A stretch of 64,000 nt of DNA, taken from the NCBI GenBank assembly GCA_028023455.1, contig JAQFVV010012400.1:11103748-11167747 (forward strand), read 5' to 3'. The stretch is from Epiperipatus broadwayi (taxonomy: Eukaryota; Onychophora; Udeonychophora; Euonychophora; Peripatidae). The notes under the pieces are model-generated. The model was not told the DNA's origin. It saw nothing but the letters and a program-made list of their open reading frames with translations, and ran no database searches. The position numbers were made by a program, and so were the translations under genes. Shown here one piece after another: positions 1 through 13,557 of this stretch; the stretch's first letter is position 1, and each line of letters starts with the position of its first letter.

Positions 1-952
1 AAGATATTAAGAAGAAACATGAATCGCATAATTTCAAAATCGCATTAAATAAATCCGCATAAAACAAGACCCAAGTGTACTTATGAAGAGCAACAGTGTT
101 GGATTTGGAGTGTCTTAGAAAGTATATATGAAATTTTGGCCTCCAATAATATTTTAAAATATTGATATTTAAATGAATAAATATACAAAATATGAAAACT
201 TTGTCTAACTTTTTATCTATATAACCAAAAGACTTGCTCAATCTGTAGATAAGTATACTCACTGATTTAATCAATAATCTGAAATATATAAAAATAATTA
301 TCTTTATATAAAGATACTTTGCTTTTTGAAGGCAGCAAATGTTATGCTAATGTGGGATTTTTACCAATAAGAAAAAAATTCGTTATTTATCTTTTAATTT
401 TAAAACTCTTTATAGAACTTTACTGTGAGTTAGCCATCTTAATTCTGTGTGATATTAAACAGATTTATAATTGAAGTTCATCTCTTAGCTTAATTTCGAA
501 TAACTTTTTAGTAGACAATTATATATATGTGTGTGTGTTTGCATTTTAAATATTTTTTATTGTATTTTTCTATAAACCAATTAAAATCTGACAAGTCATA
601 GCAGCAGTTCCGATTAGTGCAAAACCCAATGCATTTTGCTATTCAACCTCGCCATCTATAAAAAAAAAGTTATTCACCTATTCAAATATATGGTTTTTAT
701 TAATTTTCAAATTATTCAAGAATCTGACAATTATATTGTGAGTTGATTTATTAAGTTAATAGCAAGCATAGTATTTTGCTTCATTGATAATAATAATGTT
801 AACATAATATTATCAGCAATGCTATCTATTCCTATTTTAATAGTGCTATTGGACCCATAAAATTTTTTAAAGGGTTTTTTATTTCAAAATCATGGACAGT
901 TTTGCAAATTTTTATTGCTGTGATAAAATGTGATCTTCTTCAATTGTATAAG
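1..952. other. AT-rich DNA, no gene seen
   Basis: I see no supported gene, RNA gene or transposon. The stretch is AT-rich, with a short TG microsatellite near 525-540 and homopolymer runs. It is most likely intergenic or intronic. Confidence 0.5.
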
Positions 953-1064
953 TTTTTTTTTTTTTTACATGTGTCATAGCATCAACCAGGAAGCAAACCC
1001 GCTAACCTGGGACAACTGCTTGTAAGGCAACTATGCTGACCACTCGACCACCAACACCTGACAA
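953..1064 (-). mobile_element. tRNA-derived SINE (Gly-tRNA type), minus strand
   Basis: Read on the minus strand, the element starts with a head resembling tRNA-Gly(UCC). It has an A box close to TGGTCGAGTGG, an anticodon-arm remnant GTTGCCTTACAAGCAG, and a weak B box GGTTTGCTTCC. It ends in the family tail GCTATGACACATG followed by a poly(A) tract (plus-strand T run 953-966). A possible 10-bp target-site duplication AAGTTTTTTT flanks it (950-959 and 1065-1074), but it is low complexity. The same head and tail recur at 13.56, 26.52, 33.27, 41.07 and 50.43 kb. It is a SINE, not a functional tRNA gene, because the arms do not pair properly and there is an insertion before the B box. Confidence 0.75.
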
Positions 1065-1074
1065 AAGTTTTTTT

Positions 1075-3315
1075 GTTTTAGCAATTAATAAAGCACTTTC
1101 AAAAAAAGCTTTGTCATTTAATTTAGTACACTTTGAAAAAACTTAGAGTGCCATTTTAATTTTTTGACTTTTTTTTCAAAAAATTCAATTGACTTATTCT
1201 TAAATACACTAAATCTCATACAATCATTTGACAACTGTTTTCAGCAGATTACTCACATAGACTTATGTGGATTATTGCATGAAGGTACAAATCCATGTTT
1301 CAAATAGGAATGATTATATTTACATATTATTTTATATGATATTTTCTGCCTCTTGCCACCTAGTAATGAAAGTGATATGGATGGATTTTCCAGTTCCAAT
1401 AAAATGATATATTATCATGACTCAGATTCTTTGATGTCTTCACTGTCTTTGACTGATGATTTTTATAAATACATTATATTTTTATTAGCCACTTATCTAT
1501 CTCAGGAACAAATTTTTAGTGAAGAATTATCAAATGCAATAATAACTATGATATTCATTACAAAGACAAATTAGTAAAGTGTCCACATTTGTCTATTTAC
1601 ATATTTCCTTATTGTTAATATTAGCATTATACTAACATACTGAGTTATCACATCAATCATTGTCAAATTAGCAGAGATCATTTAAGAATGATGCAGAGAT
1701 ACTCTAAGGCATAATCAGAGGTTTGTCTGCAGTATTCTTGAATGACTCTACTATTCATCTGATATTTGATATGATAGATAAAATTATTAATTGAATGCTA
1801 ATATTGACAAAAACAAATATAAAAGTGGACTAATACACAAATATTTGTTCATATATTTTAGTTATAAAGTCTTTTCATAATTCTAAATGAAAATATCTAA
1901 AATATGATAAGAAGTGGTCCATTTTCTTACTGTAAAAAGTTATTGAACCTGACAGCTAGAGGGCAGCTCAATTATTATTTAAAATAGACTTGGTAAATTT
2001 CACATGGCAATATTATATATATATAGTAATGGGGCAGGATTTGGATTCTACATTCTTTATAGTGCAGTTGAGATGACATGAACTTTATCTTTCAAAATTA
2101 ATTAAATATCATGGCATATTCTCTGAAAAAGGTGCTTTCAAACATCAGTACATGGATGCCCCACACAATTATAAATTATCAATGCTCTTTTTATTCTAAC
2201 AAATAAAATAAATTACATTTAATGGTATGAATGCTTAAGCATATGTTTTGGTAATCTGATGGTGTTACAATCCTTTTGCAAAATATTTAATATTATCATA
2301 ATAAATAATAGTCATTATTATTATTCTTGCTCAGATATCAGCAAGTATAAATATATAAATGACCACAAATCTCTTGATTCTCTCCATTGGTAAGCAATAT
2401 AAACTGATGATATAGGGAAGATATAGTTTGAATCTAAAATTGAATATTGTTTCAGTGTTTAAATTATGAGAATTTAGAAAAACACTTATGATACAAAGAC
2501 ACATTAAAATAAAAATAATAAATTAAAAATATTTTTCCAATAGAAATTATATTTAATAGACAATTAATTTAAGTTTTTTTAATTAAAATGTATACACACA
2601 GAAAGATAAACTTAATCCCATAGCTACAGTTATCAGGAGTAAAGTTTATATTAAGATGTTAGTCACTTAACAAATAACAAACCTCGAATCAATACTGAAA
2701 AAGATATGGGAAAAATTATTTCACTCTTTCTTTGTCCTAATAATAAATCCCTCCTAGTTTCTACCCATAAGAATTACATAGTGTTTCAGTTAGTGTTAAT
2801 GCTTCATATATACTCATGTATATTCTAATGTCTAATTTTTGCATTCACAATCTACTCTTTTACATTAAAAATATAAGAACACAAACATTAGTAATCACAT
2901 TTTTCCACTATAAATCTTATCATCATTATCATTATTATTGTTGTTGTTATTATTATGTTTCAACAATAATCTTTATTGATTGATCAATGTTACATGATTT
3001 ACATAGTGCATGTTTGCAAATATTGCCGGATTACATGGGCATATAAATGTACACATTTATTATACAATGAGTTAACAGTCTAATTGAAGTGATTGATACA
3101 TGTAATAATTTTGAACATAATGTATTTTTATATGTAATTATGGATGACTTTTGATAATACAGGGATTACAGTATGATGGATACATAGAGATAGTTTATAT
3201 TTTATTATTCTTTAATTTTTAGAAAATCTGAGATAAGATCTATGACTTATTTATTTTATTTTATGGCAGACTGTATATTAGGTACTATAATGTTTTGCCT
3301 TTTTTTAGATGTAAA
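1075..3315. other. AT-rich DNA with an uncertain reading frame
   Basis: No supported gene. An open frame at 1353-1574 is preceded by a good pyrimidine tract and AG and is discussed as a weak exon candidate. The rest is AT-rich sequence with short ATT/ATG microsatellite-like runs near 2920-2950. Confidence 0.4.
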
Positions 3316-3317
3316 CA

Positions 3318-3322
3318 TCAAT

Positions 3323-3366
<44 letters not shown>

Positions 3367-3368
3367 AT

Positions 3369-3404
<36 letters not shown>
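3318..3404. repeat. (TA)n microsatellite inside a palindrome
   Basis: About 17 TA units lie between the inverted 10-mers ATCAATAGGT and ACCTATTGAT. They are followed directly by a second (AT)n run. The whole can extrude as a cruciform. It is either a microsatellite that expanded inside a small inverted repeat or the remnant of a TA-targeting foldback element. Confidence 0.8.
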
Positions 3405-3406
<2 letters not shown>

Positions 3407-6400
3407 AACCTCTAAAAGGAATTGTATCGTGTAGTTAAGTACATCGATAGCTCCTATAGTTGGGTGTTCCTTTTGTAACCTCTAAATAAAACGAAAAGAA
3501 ACTAATAATTATAGTCATTCTCTTAAGTTGAGACCTTATCTCTAACCTATATAAATATTCCTAATAAAACTCTAACAAGTTCTGATTTTTGAACACCTAT
3601 CTTTTATATAATACTTGGGTGGGGTTGAGACTCTTACATTATTATAGAACAGTCTAAGCTCAGTGGTCAGTTATATATAAAGAATTAGCTACAGAGATAT
3701 ACAGTTAAGACCAAGGAAGAGTTTAACTCTAATAATATAAATTACTCTAAATAAAGCATATAATTTTGGGAAGAGATAAAACTTCAATCCTTCTCAGATA
3801 AATAATTTAGAATCAAGTACATCTCCACCTTCATCCCAATCAAACTCTCTGAGCTATAAATATTTGCACTTTCAAAAGTATTTTCCAATAGACTCTTATG
3901 ACTAACAAACTCCATTATACCCTTAATATTATCCATTAATATGATTGAACAACAATGGGTCTTTTATGTAATGCAAAATAATAAAAAAATATCAGGGTTT
4001 TTTTTCTGGTATTTTATCAAATAAAATAATGGTATAGTGTTGCAAGACAAATTAATGACATTCCAGCAAACTTTAATAACATACATTTCCTATGAGTTAA
4101 TGCATCTGATTAACATCCTAATAATAATCACGTAGATCACCAAAGAAAATGCTTACTTTATTCAACCAATATTTAATAAAAAGAAATCATGTAAGTAAAT
4201 TCAGAATATTTACAGCCTTTTACCTAGAATGGCATTCAACTAATAAAGGGAAAAGGGTACTCTTCATTTCCCTCTCTTATCCTAAACAACACAGATAAAA
4301 TACCTCATTTACAATGTTAAATTCTGATAATAAGTTAATAATGTGCAGTCTGAATTATGGATGGATACATCCATTGCAAGACTTAAATGAACAATTATCA
4401 ATTTAAAATTTTTAATAAAAAAAAACTATTTATGTCACTGTTTCTTATCAAGTATTAGTGATTTTGGATCTTGAGAATAATAATTATCTGATTTGAAAAA
4501 TATACATTTTATTTCATTTTGTGGGTTTATGGAACCAAAGAGAAAAATTTCACACAGAAAAATACTCAAAACTACATTTTAATAAATTTTAAAAATACAT
4601 TTATTATATTAGACATAACAGATTTTTTTTATTTACAGTACACTAATTTAATTACAGCTTACACATCATAGTTACTAGATCCTTTACATTTTAACTCTGA
4701 GGAGTTACTAATTTAAATTCATTTTATTTCAAAATATTGCCTTTTTTGGTTTTCAAAATTATACAATAAACTTATGATTATAAATTATTATGATTTCTGG
4801 CTAAATATTTATTTGAAATCACAATTTATTCTACTTCAACTAAGGCATTAAACAAAAATTAATGAACTTGAAAATAATAGTTATAATAGTTGGCTAGCTT
4901 GCACCATAAGCTACTTAACATTTTCCATATATTCACATCAAAGCACCTTTATGATATCTTACTATTAAAATCATATAACAAAATTATGAAGATTAACTTC
5001 AAGATAATTTGTTGCTGCCTCTAACTTAGCTGGCTAATATGATGATGATAACTGTCATCATTACATTACAACTGCCTCACACTATGTTAATTTTAAAACT
5101 AAGGATAAATAAAAACATTCATCAGAAGTTGCACATACATTGCTAGTTAACTTAATATTAAATTTAAAATTTATGGAACTTACAAACCCCTTGGCGAATT
5201 TCTCCATATGACGTCTATAAATAGCATTGTGTCTGCGTATTTTTATCATGCTGTGCATTAAATTAAGGAATTAAGTTATTAAATCTTGTGGATTTACTTG
5301 TATACTACTGGCAAAGCCCAGTAGCACAATACAGATATTATTATGACCAACCAAAGCACTGAAAATTACTACCTCAATAACTAGCTTTCATTGCCATAAC
5401 ATTTATAAATACAATAGGCTACACCTTCTGTGTGGACAATCTAGTATTTTAAATAGCACATGAGAGACAACATCACTGAATAAGCTCCTTAGAGCAAGAC
5501 AACCTGACTATAATAATGGTGGCTCCCATGCTTATCTCTCAAGCATAAGTGTATGTGAAGACGCAGTCTTACCACATAAAGAAAGGGAAAACACACCAAA
5601 GACAAATGATTCTCTCCATGGAATCTAACTAAATAAGCTATATAAAAATATTTTGGAACACTGTCCTCTCATGGCAAATACATATAATAATAATGGGAGA
5701 TCATTTCCATCCCATAAGCATCATAAATAGTATACTATTTAATAACTATTTCTCACAATGGCAAGATATGAATTTATCCCTAATGATAAAGATTAATAGC
5801 TTGTATCAATATTCAAATCCACACATTAAATAATATCCGAAACCCACAGGAAAGTATTAGTCAAAACGATTATAAACACATTAAAATAGCATAGTAAATA
5901 TTTGCATAAGATAGGAAACACGCACACAAACAATGAGCACAATGACTATTTATGAAATTAAGTGGACAGATTGATGCAATAAATATTCTTAATTAAATGA
6001 TTAATGAAATAAATTTGTTCTCAAACAAATTCAAAATCTAATTTTTGCTACGAATGATATCAAGAAAATTATTAAAACTTCTGATAAACACACCTGTAAT
6101 GATTATTTGTCCCAAGTTATAAAGAATAGGCAATTTTAAATTTAAACCCTTTTTCCAATATATTTAAAATTACGTGTGTGTAATAAAAATCTCTTGAGAC
6201 AATTTCAGATGGTAAAGTAAGATACATTGACATGTAAAATAGAGCAAAGAAAAAAAAACTACAAATTACAATAATAATGATGATGATGATACATTCAATT
6301 CATTAGTGAAGTTTCCTCAACAGTAGGCAGATAATTTATGGCGCGAGGTCCCACGTTGTTAGATACGTGAATAATATTGACGCATTAGTATTTTTCAAAC

Positions 6401-7394
6401 CAATATATATTTTTTTTATTTTTAGAAACAACAAAGCAGCTACAACTTCACTATGATAGTAGACAAGCATACGAATACGATATACTACGTTAAACATGAA
6501 CAGATATGGATCCATTATATGACGCAATTTAATATTAACTAGCTAGTTTGAAAATGACAATTTTGTACAATTATTATTAAATTCTAGTAGTTATCCGTGG
6601 TTTTATTAAAAAATATTTTATTAACAGTTTTCCCTCTTTCTGGAGAAGCAGACGACAAAGCAACATTTCCGCCATAAATAAATGATATGCCAGTTTTTAT
6701 CAACAAATTTTTAATTTTCAGAAAACAGTATTCAATTTCTCTTATGTTTTTTTTTTTCATTTAGACTTTGTTGGTTTTTTTTTATATATATAATTAAGAT
6801 CGAACATTTACTTACATTATTTTAGTCTTGAATAGTCTTAACATTTCTATTATTTTTTTTTTTTTAACTTGGTCTTAATTTTACTGCCATTAAAAATACG
6901 CTTTATTAGTATTAAATAATTATTTAGAATTTTCCTTATGATTTCAATTAAGATTACCATTTTATTTTGTTGAAAGTTTTTAAAGTTATATTTTAAGTTA
7001 AAAGTATTATCTTGGCACATTATTATGAACTTTAGATCGTTTGGTTAAAGAAAGCACAAAAACCTGATACCTTAATTTTCTTGTTCAGCAATTCATTGAT
7101 GTGTTTTAAAAACAAAAAGGCAAATAATAAAAGTTACAGCTTTTTTTTCTTATTATTATTAGGACACTCCGTGATCCAACTCTCACAATTCACTTCCAGT
7201 TCCGCGCTCTTTTCCAATATAAAAAAAAAAAACTATCACGTGTCTCAAACAATAGACAACAACTTATCAAATATTAGAATAACATAGTTAATCTCTAAAA
7301 TACATATGAAATAATTAAAATGCATATACAATTATTTACACTGAAAAATAAATAAATTGAATAAACGCTACTATTTCGTTCAACGCATTTATAT
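3405..7394. other. AT-rich DNA, no gene seen
   Basis: About 4 kb without a recognisable gene, exon or transposon domain. It holds poly(A)/poly(T) runs and a short ATG-repeat near 6277-6290. Short open frames (for example 6336-6527 minus and 7081-7287 plus) are low-complexity and resemble no family I know. Confidence 0.45.
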
Positions 7395-7410
7395 CAGAGT
7401 TTCCCAACCT
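7395..7410 (+). repeat. Probable left terminal inverted repeat of a hAT element
   Basis: CAGAGTTTCCCAACCT matches the common hAT terminus pattern CAG-G-TTCCCAACC. It lies about 400 bp upstream of a decayed hAT transposase in the right orientation. I could not find the matching right terminus after 9.7 kb, so the right end is probably lost or mutated. Confidence 0.5.
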
Positions 7411-7808
7411 GTAATTTCCCTGAAGTTGCTAGTTAGTGATGCGAAAAATAATCAATAATGGGGGACGCAAAAAAAAAGTTAAATCATAAAAATATCATAG
7501 AAATGTTTTCTATAATTCATAAAAATTATTTTAATTAATATCTGTTAATATGTACAGTCAATGATTGAAAATCCAAACGCAATCGATAGTTTTTTGGAGT
7601 GTACTTTTAAATTTAGCCATTGTGACGTGGTAACTTGAGATGTTGCTGCCACTGTTATGATGTTCTGCCTCTCATTCACTTCACCATGTGGCTTACAAGT
7701 GACATGTTATTGTTTGTGGTGTATCGTCTTTGTTTATTCAAATTCATTGATCGTGTTGATTAATTTTTTTAATAAGGCTTATTAAATAATTATTTAATTA
7801 AATAAGCC

Positions 7809-9712
7809 ATGGATCAGTGGTTAAGAACTGGTGTGTACCAAAATCTCAAGCAAAACATGAACACTGATGATGTACATAGAGAGTCCTACAAATGACAGGT
7901 CTGAAAATTTGGTGCAAAATATTTGAATGCTTTAATCTTCACTTCTTCAAAGAAACGTTAAAAGTATTGTGATGAATATATAAAATATGGATTTCGTATA
8001 TTAGGTCAGAGACTGTCCTAACCCAGTGTGTAGTGTGTAGGAGTAGTGCTCTCAGAGCTGGATGCATGAAGCCTTCATTTCTTTAGCGACATCTATATAC
8101 AAAACATACAGATTACAAAAACAAAGATTGTGATTTTTAAACATTTAAAAGGGCAAATAACATGTCTATTTTATCATCTTACATTCTACCTACTAATATG
8201 GATAATAAACGTGCAGTAGATGTTAGTTATCGTATTGAATTACCATATTGCCAAATGTGGTTATGGTCATGAAATAGGAGAAAAATTAATTTTTACCTTG
8301 TATAAAGCATGCCGTTGGCCTTATGATTGACCAAAAATATAACCAAAAAATTAATTGTATTCCTCTTTCAAACAATATGGTATCGAGAAGAATTCACGAT
8401 ATGTCTGAGGATATCGAGAGCAGTGATAGAGAGAATAAAAAAGTAAATTTTCTCTATTCAAGTAGATGAGACTGCAGACATAACAAACAATGCTGTATTG
8501 CTTGTTATTGCTAGGTACAGCAAAGACAATGAACTTGAAGAGAATCTTTTGTTGTCATTTTCTATCCACACACACAATGGGTGAATAAATATTTAAAGCT
8601 ATTGATAATTATTTTATATTGAAAGATATTAGTTAGTCCAAACTGTTGTAAATTGTGTACTAATGGTGCCAAGTCAATGTCAGGTTTATATATTGGTCTT
8701 CGTGGCTATGTCTTAAATGTAGCTCCTAATGTAATTTGGAGTCACTGCTATATCTATAGGCCAAGTTATTAACAAAGCACCTTCAGAAAATTGAAACTCA
8801 TTCTCAGTGATGCAGTGAAGATTGTTAATTTTATAAAAAAAGCTCACAAACTCAAGAATTTTCCAAAGTTATGTGCAAAGACTTGATGAATCTTTATACT
8901 TCCTACTCTTTTATACAGAAGTGAAATGGCTATCTTTGTGGTAAGGTGCTAACCCCACTTATTCAAACTTAGACATGAAGCACAGGATTTTTTAAGACAA
9001 TCCACTTTTGATCTTTCTTCGAAATTGTATGATTTTAATTGGGTTCAGGCGCTTGCATGGTTATCTGATATTTTTACAAATAAATAACTTAAATTTGACA
9101 CTAGAACAACTTAATAACGATCTTTAATGTTAATGATAAAATTGAAAGTATGATTAAGAAATTATATTTTTGGAAACAGTGTATCGAAAACAATCAATCA
9201 AATATTCAAAGCTCTACTCTATTTTTTGTTTGAAAATAAGTTAGTCTGTCTCAAGATATACAAAAAGAGAAAATACAATAGCACATTTAATGAGTTTTAA
9301 AATTGTCTTTCATGGAATATTTTCCAAAACCTGAAAACACAAATGATAATTGGATTTCAAACCTCTTCTATGAAGGAAAATTTAGTAAAAAGCTTCATCA
9401 TTATCAATAAAAAGATAAAGAAAATTTAATAGAATTATCATGTGATAAAAATTTACAAGTAGAATTCAAACGACACAATCTAATTAATTTTTGGTTAAAC
9501 TTTAAAGAACATGTAACAACTTTCTGAAAGCTCTTAAATTATTATTACTGTTTACTAGTACAGAATTAGTAGAAGAGTTTTTTTTTATATATATTTTTAA
9601 AAAAAAAAGTATCGAAACAGATTGGACGCAGCTGTAGACTTAGGGGTATACAAACATATGTTTGAACTAAATTTCAAAAAATTATGTTCTTCAAACAAGC
9701 ACAAAGGATCTC
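7809..9712 (+). pseudogene. hAT-family transposase pseudogene (ZBED/SCAND3-like)
   Basis: This is a dead DNA-transposon transposase. Fragments in order on the plus strand, in shifting frames, are: a start MDQWLRTG; a BED-finger-like part near 7960-8140 with YCDEYIKYGF; a core near 8340-8520 with IPLSNNMVSRRIHDMSEDIE and then FKVDETADITNNAVLLVIARY, the DDE region; a mid part near 9035-9110 with LNLTLEQLNNDL; and the C-terminal dimerisation region near 9470-9700 with NLINFWL, ALKLLLLFT, KYRNRLDAAVDLGV and KLCSS. The order and spacing match the hAT transposases related to vertebrate ZBED5/SCAND3. Many stops and frameshifts rule out function. A hAT-like terminus lies upstream at 7395. Confidence 0.85.
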
Positions 9713-9714
9713 AT

Positions 9715-10855
9715 TAAATTTATTTTATAAAATATTTGATCCTTGATAAAAAGCTTATTAATTAGTTTTATAATTTTGTGTTTTTATTAAAACCATTATT
9801 AGTAAATGAAACAAATAAAATAGTAGATAAATAACAAACATATATATATATATTTTTGCTTGAGTTTATAATTTCAGTGAGTTTATAATCTGGCATGATA
9901 ACAAGGCATGTTTCAATGTAATTTGTCTCATTATGTGATGTGAATACATGGTCACCCCTATAATATTTATAAAAGTATAAATAAAATAACACACTCACAA
10001 TGATAGAATTTCATGAAATACAATCATTTTACCTTTTGCAGTATTTACATAAATCTGCTAAACTCTATTCATAAAATTTACATAAAATTTTAATTTATGT
10101 TATTATAATTTTCAATATAATATTGATGTGATATTGAAATAAATTAATTAGATCAGGAATCCCTTCACTAATAAATGGTCATTAGATTACTATTTACTCT
10201 TAACTTCATTTCATTCTTATTTTTGATCTCTTTTTTTATCTTTTAGCATTAAATCAGTCTGATTTTATTTAATTATTAAAATATTTAGTTTTGATTTATT
10301 ATTATTCTTTTAAAACCAATCTTCTATCCCCTAGGAAGGGGTTATAATAAAACACAAAGAATAACTAGTATAAAATTGAACTAAAGGAAAAATGAAAAGC
10401 ATAATACACAATTAACTTCTCTATAAAAGCTGGCCACAATATTTCAAGCAGCAGACTGGTTTTCATTCAGAAAGCATAGCAAAATGGCTATCTCAGAATT
10501 TAAAGCTCAAATATTACAAACAGTTATGTATCAGATAACAAAACCTAATTCCTACTCGACTAAATTTTTTTACAAAACATTGTATAAAAATATATATATA
10601 TTTACAAAACTTTGTATAAAAAATACAAAAAAACTCTTTCTAAAAAACTTTTAAAAAAAAACTAAAACCATACATATATTATTATTATTGCTACCATTAA
10701 AATATATCAAAAAAATAATAAAAATATACCCCTCATATATATATACACAGCAAAAAAACCCTATATTGTACTATATGTATTTACTACTATATATATATTT
10801 CACTTAATACTAGATCCACCTATAAAATAATTATCTAGGAAACAAAAAAACAAGT
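9715..10855. other. AT-rich DNA, no gene seen
   Basis: Nothing recognisable beyond AT-rich sequence with short TA runs (9839-9855, 10588-10602, 10735-10745). The minus-strand open frame at 9768-9998 resembles no known family. Confidence 0.4.
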
Positions 10856-10856
10856 C

Positions 10857-11138
10857 CTAAAAGTTGAAGTAATTCAAGGATATGATGGTACCTGTATTCA
10901 TATTCACACCATTAGGATGTAATGTCTTAAATTTAAAAACAAAAAAACTCCCCTCTTTTTTTCTCTCATAAGGTCTCATTATCTTGAAATATAACTTCCC
11001 TCTTAAATCATAAATCGAGTGATCAGGTAAATTGAAATGTTTAGAAACTGATCTATCTTCATTTTTATATAAAACATAAAACCTATGGTTGGTCATTCTA
11101 ATACATAGACTGTTTGCTGACTCACCTGTGTAAGAACT
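10857..11138 (-). pseudogene. Penelope-like element GIY-YIG endonuclease relic
   Basis: Read on the minus strand from about 11138, the translation begins SSYTGESANSLCIRM and continues through SVSKHFNLPDHSI, YDLRGKLYFKI and FKTLHPNGVN. This is the pattern of the C-terminal GIY-YIG endonuclease of Penelope-like retroelements: the second motif Y-GE(T/S), the downstream L--RM--H arginine/histidine region, then HFNLPGHS and a TLHPNGLN-like end. The upstream reverse transcriptase is absent, so it is a 3'-end relic. The GIY motif itself was not found upstream, and the frame breaks before 11138. Confidence 0.75.
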
Positions 11139-11139
11139 C

Positions 11140-13444
11140 GAAAAGAAAACATCTGATACATTCTATTAAACCTCCTGAAGTTCATACTTTTAAAATTGTT
11201 TATAATATTTTAGTATTTAGATTCTGGAAAAATACATTTTGTTGTATTTACAGTGAAAACAATCTGCTAGTTGAAATATTAAAGCAGCTTTGCCTAGAAA
11301 GTAATTGTATGTTTTTATTATGTTTTTAAAGAATAACTAGTTAACGTATGAATGCTCATTATATACAAATCATTACCATATATTAAAGTAATATAGATAA
11401 AAAACTGATTTTTATAAACTATTATCTCTAAATATAGAAATGGTGGTCTCTTTTTCTTAATGGAATGCTATAATTTGGCAAGGTAGTCATTTGTAAATAA
11501 TGAATTTACCCCAATATCCAAACAACCTATTTAAACTCCTATGGAAAGTAACATCCATGTCTTGTGGGGGAAATTTCACTCTCATCTTTTCATATTAAAG
11601 CACATATGTAGGTGTCACATACATCAATTGTAATATAATATTTTTAATCAGTTCTTCAGGATGGTATTTCATCCTATCCATAGAATTATAACTTATCTTA
11701 CTATATGCTGTATAATTCTAAGCATCAATGACCATAAGCTACTCACAACTAATATTACAACCTCATCTTCCCTTCAAGTATTCTTCTATAATATTAACAA
11801 TTATATTACAAAACAAATCATGTCTTATGACAAATGTCAAAACTATACTTTTTGTCACACAAAATTTGAGATCATAACTATTTTTGTTTACTTTTACCAT
11901 TTCATTCTCTTCAATATCTTTGTATTTTCATTTCAGATTCAGAATGCTTTAAGTATTTTTTATATCCATAAATCCCATCTCCTGATTCATCATTGTAACA
12001 TCAATTTACTCATTTAAATATATTGCACATATTTGAAAAATATTACTAAATTAATTTAAATAAATTTACCTAATAACATAATTATAAAGCATTGTTTTCC
12101 CCCCTCTCTTTTCTCAACACATTCCTTATATCCCCTATTAATTTTCTAAGCATATTTCTTATTAACATCATTTTTTAAAAAAAAAAAACATTAAATATAT
12201 CAGAATATCCCAGTCAAAATTACATCTAATATTATTACCTTATCAGTAAGCTTAACATCTAATATTTTATTCCCATTAATAATAACAATAATAAGCAAAG
12301 GAGAAAAATATTATTTTTCTTATTCCCCTTCAGTGTCTTTAACAGCATTATAGTCTTTAATATGATTCTTCACCTCCTTACCCAAGTTACTAATTTTATT
12401 TCTCCACTCGCCAGCAACTTCTAGGATATGTGTAAAACGATAAAAAAAAGTTACTAATTATAACAACTTGATAAAACTGATTCGTAAAACCCCTATTTTG
12501 CTGAAAATTGTGTGGTATGGCACTAAAATGGTGTGCTGAACATGGGTGGAATAAGCCTAGATATTTTTGTCTATTTGAAAAGATGACAAAGGCATTAATT
12601 GATGTAATGAAGATATAGTTTTAATTTCTATTTTTTTATACCAGTTTACTATATTGTTTGAATTGGTTATTTAAATGAAGTTTTCTCCCAACTAGTTTCT
12701 CTTTCATGTATCATCTGGTAAGTTCATCATGTACCACCAATAATAAGCTTACCAAAGGCTGAGAATAGATGATCAGAGATTAAAATTTCAACTATTATAG
12801 CTAGACAACACTACTTGATTTGCAATTGGACTTCCACTTACTTTGAAAGCATCCAATCTCATAATTATAATCCTATTTGTAAATCAGACAAATTTTATTT
12901 TTTAGCTGAAACTTTAATCTAGGTTATAATTTTTTAAAAATCGTATTATATTTCATAAGTTTCATAGAAATTTTTAAATAAATATAAAAAGTGTATTGTA
13001 CAATGATAAAGTATCCATTTAAAATAATTAAGAATAACTAGTATTGTCCGTAAGCAATTTCAAAGTTAATTTGATTGAAAAATAATACAAATTTTTCATG
13101 TAGAATTTAGATTTCAATCTGGAAAGCTTTATCGGTTATGTATCATTTCTTTATCATCTTTAATCCAATCAAAAAAAGTATTATTATTGTTCAGCTTGGT
13201 TGACTTTTAAGAATGTTTTTATTGACAGTATTTAACATCATTTATTTTAATTATTATTGTTAAATGGTGGTTCAGATTATAATATCAGATTGGAAATAAC
13301 ATGTAGCTGTTGAATTGCTCATGTAAAAATTTGAATCATATGTAAAATCTTTCTGTTACTTTGTAATTCAATTAATATTCAAAAGATTTATTGACGGTAT
13401 TTTGCGTTCATTATTCTAACAATATACAAAATAGTGCTTTATAG

Positions 13445-13475
<31 letters not shown>

Positions 13476-13555
13476 TGGGAATGCGTAGCAGGAACACCAA
13501 AATCTTCACTTACACACTTTACATTGAATAGGCTTACAAAAAAGAAAAAAGAAGT
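11140..13555. other. AT-rich DNA, no gene seen
   Basis: No supported gene. The open frame at 11661-12017 encodes a hydrophobic, Ile/Tyr/Phe-rich peptide as expected of AT-rich noncoding DNA. A short TATATA/TGTG microsatellite lies at about 13445-13475, just before a SINE. Confidence 0.4.
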
Positions 13556-13557
13556 CT

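Noticed and set aside
11661-12017. 118-codon open frame as a gene
   Set aside because: The translation is Ile/Tyr/Phe-rich low-complexity sequence typical of AT-rich noncoding DNA, with no family resemblance and no splice context.
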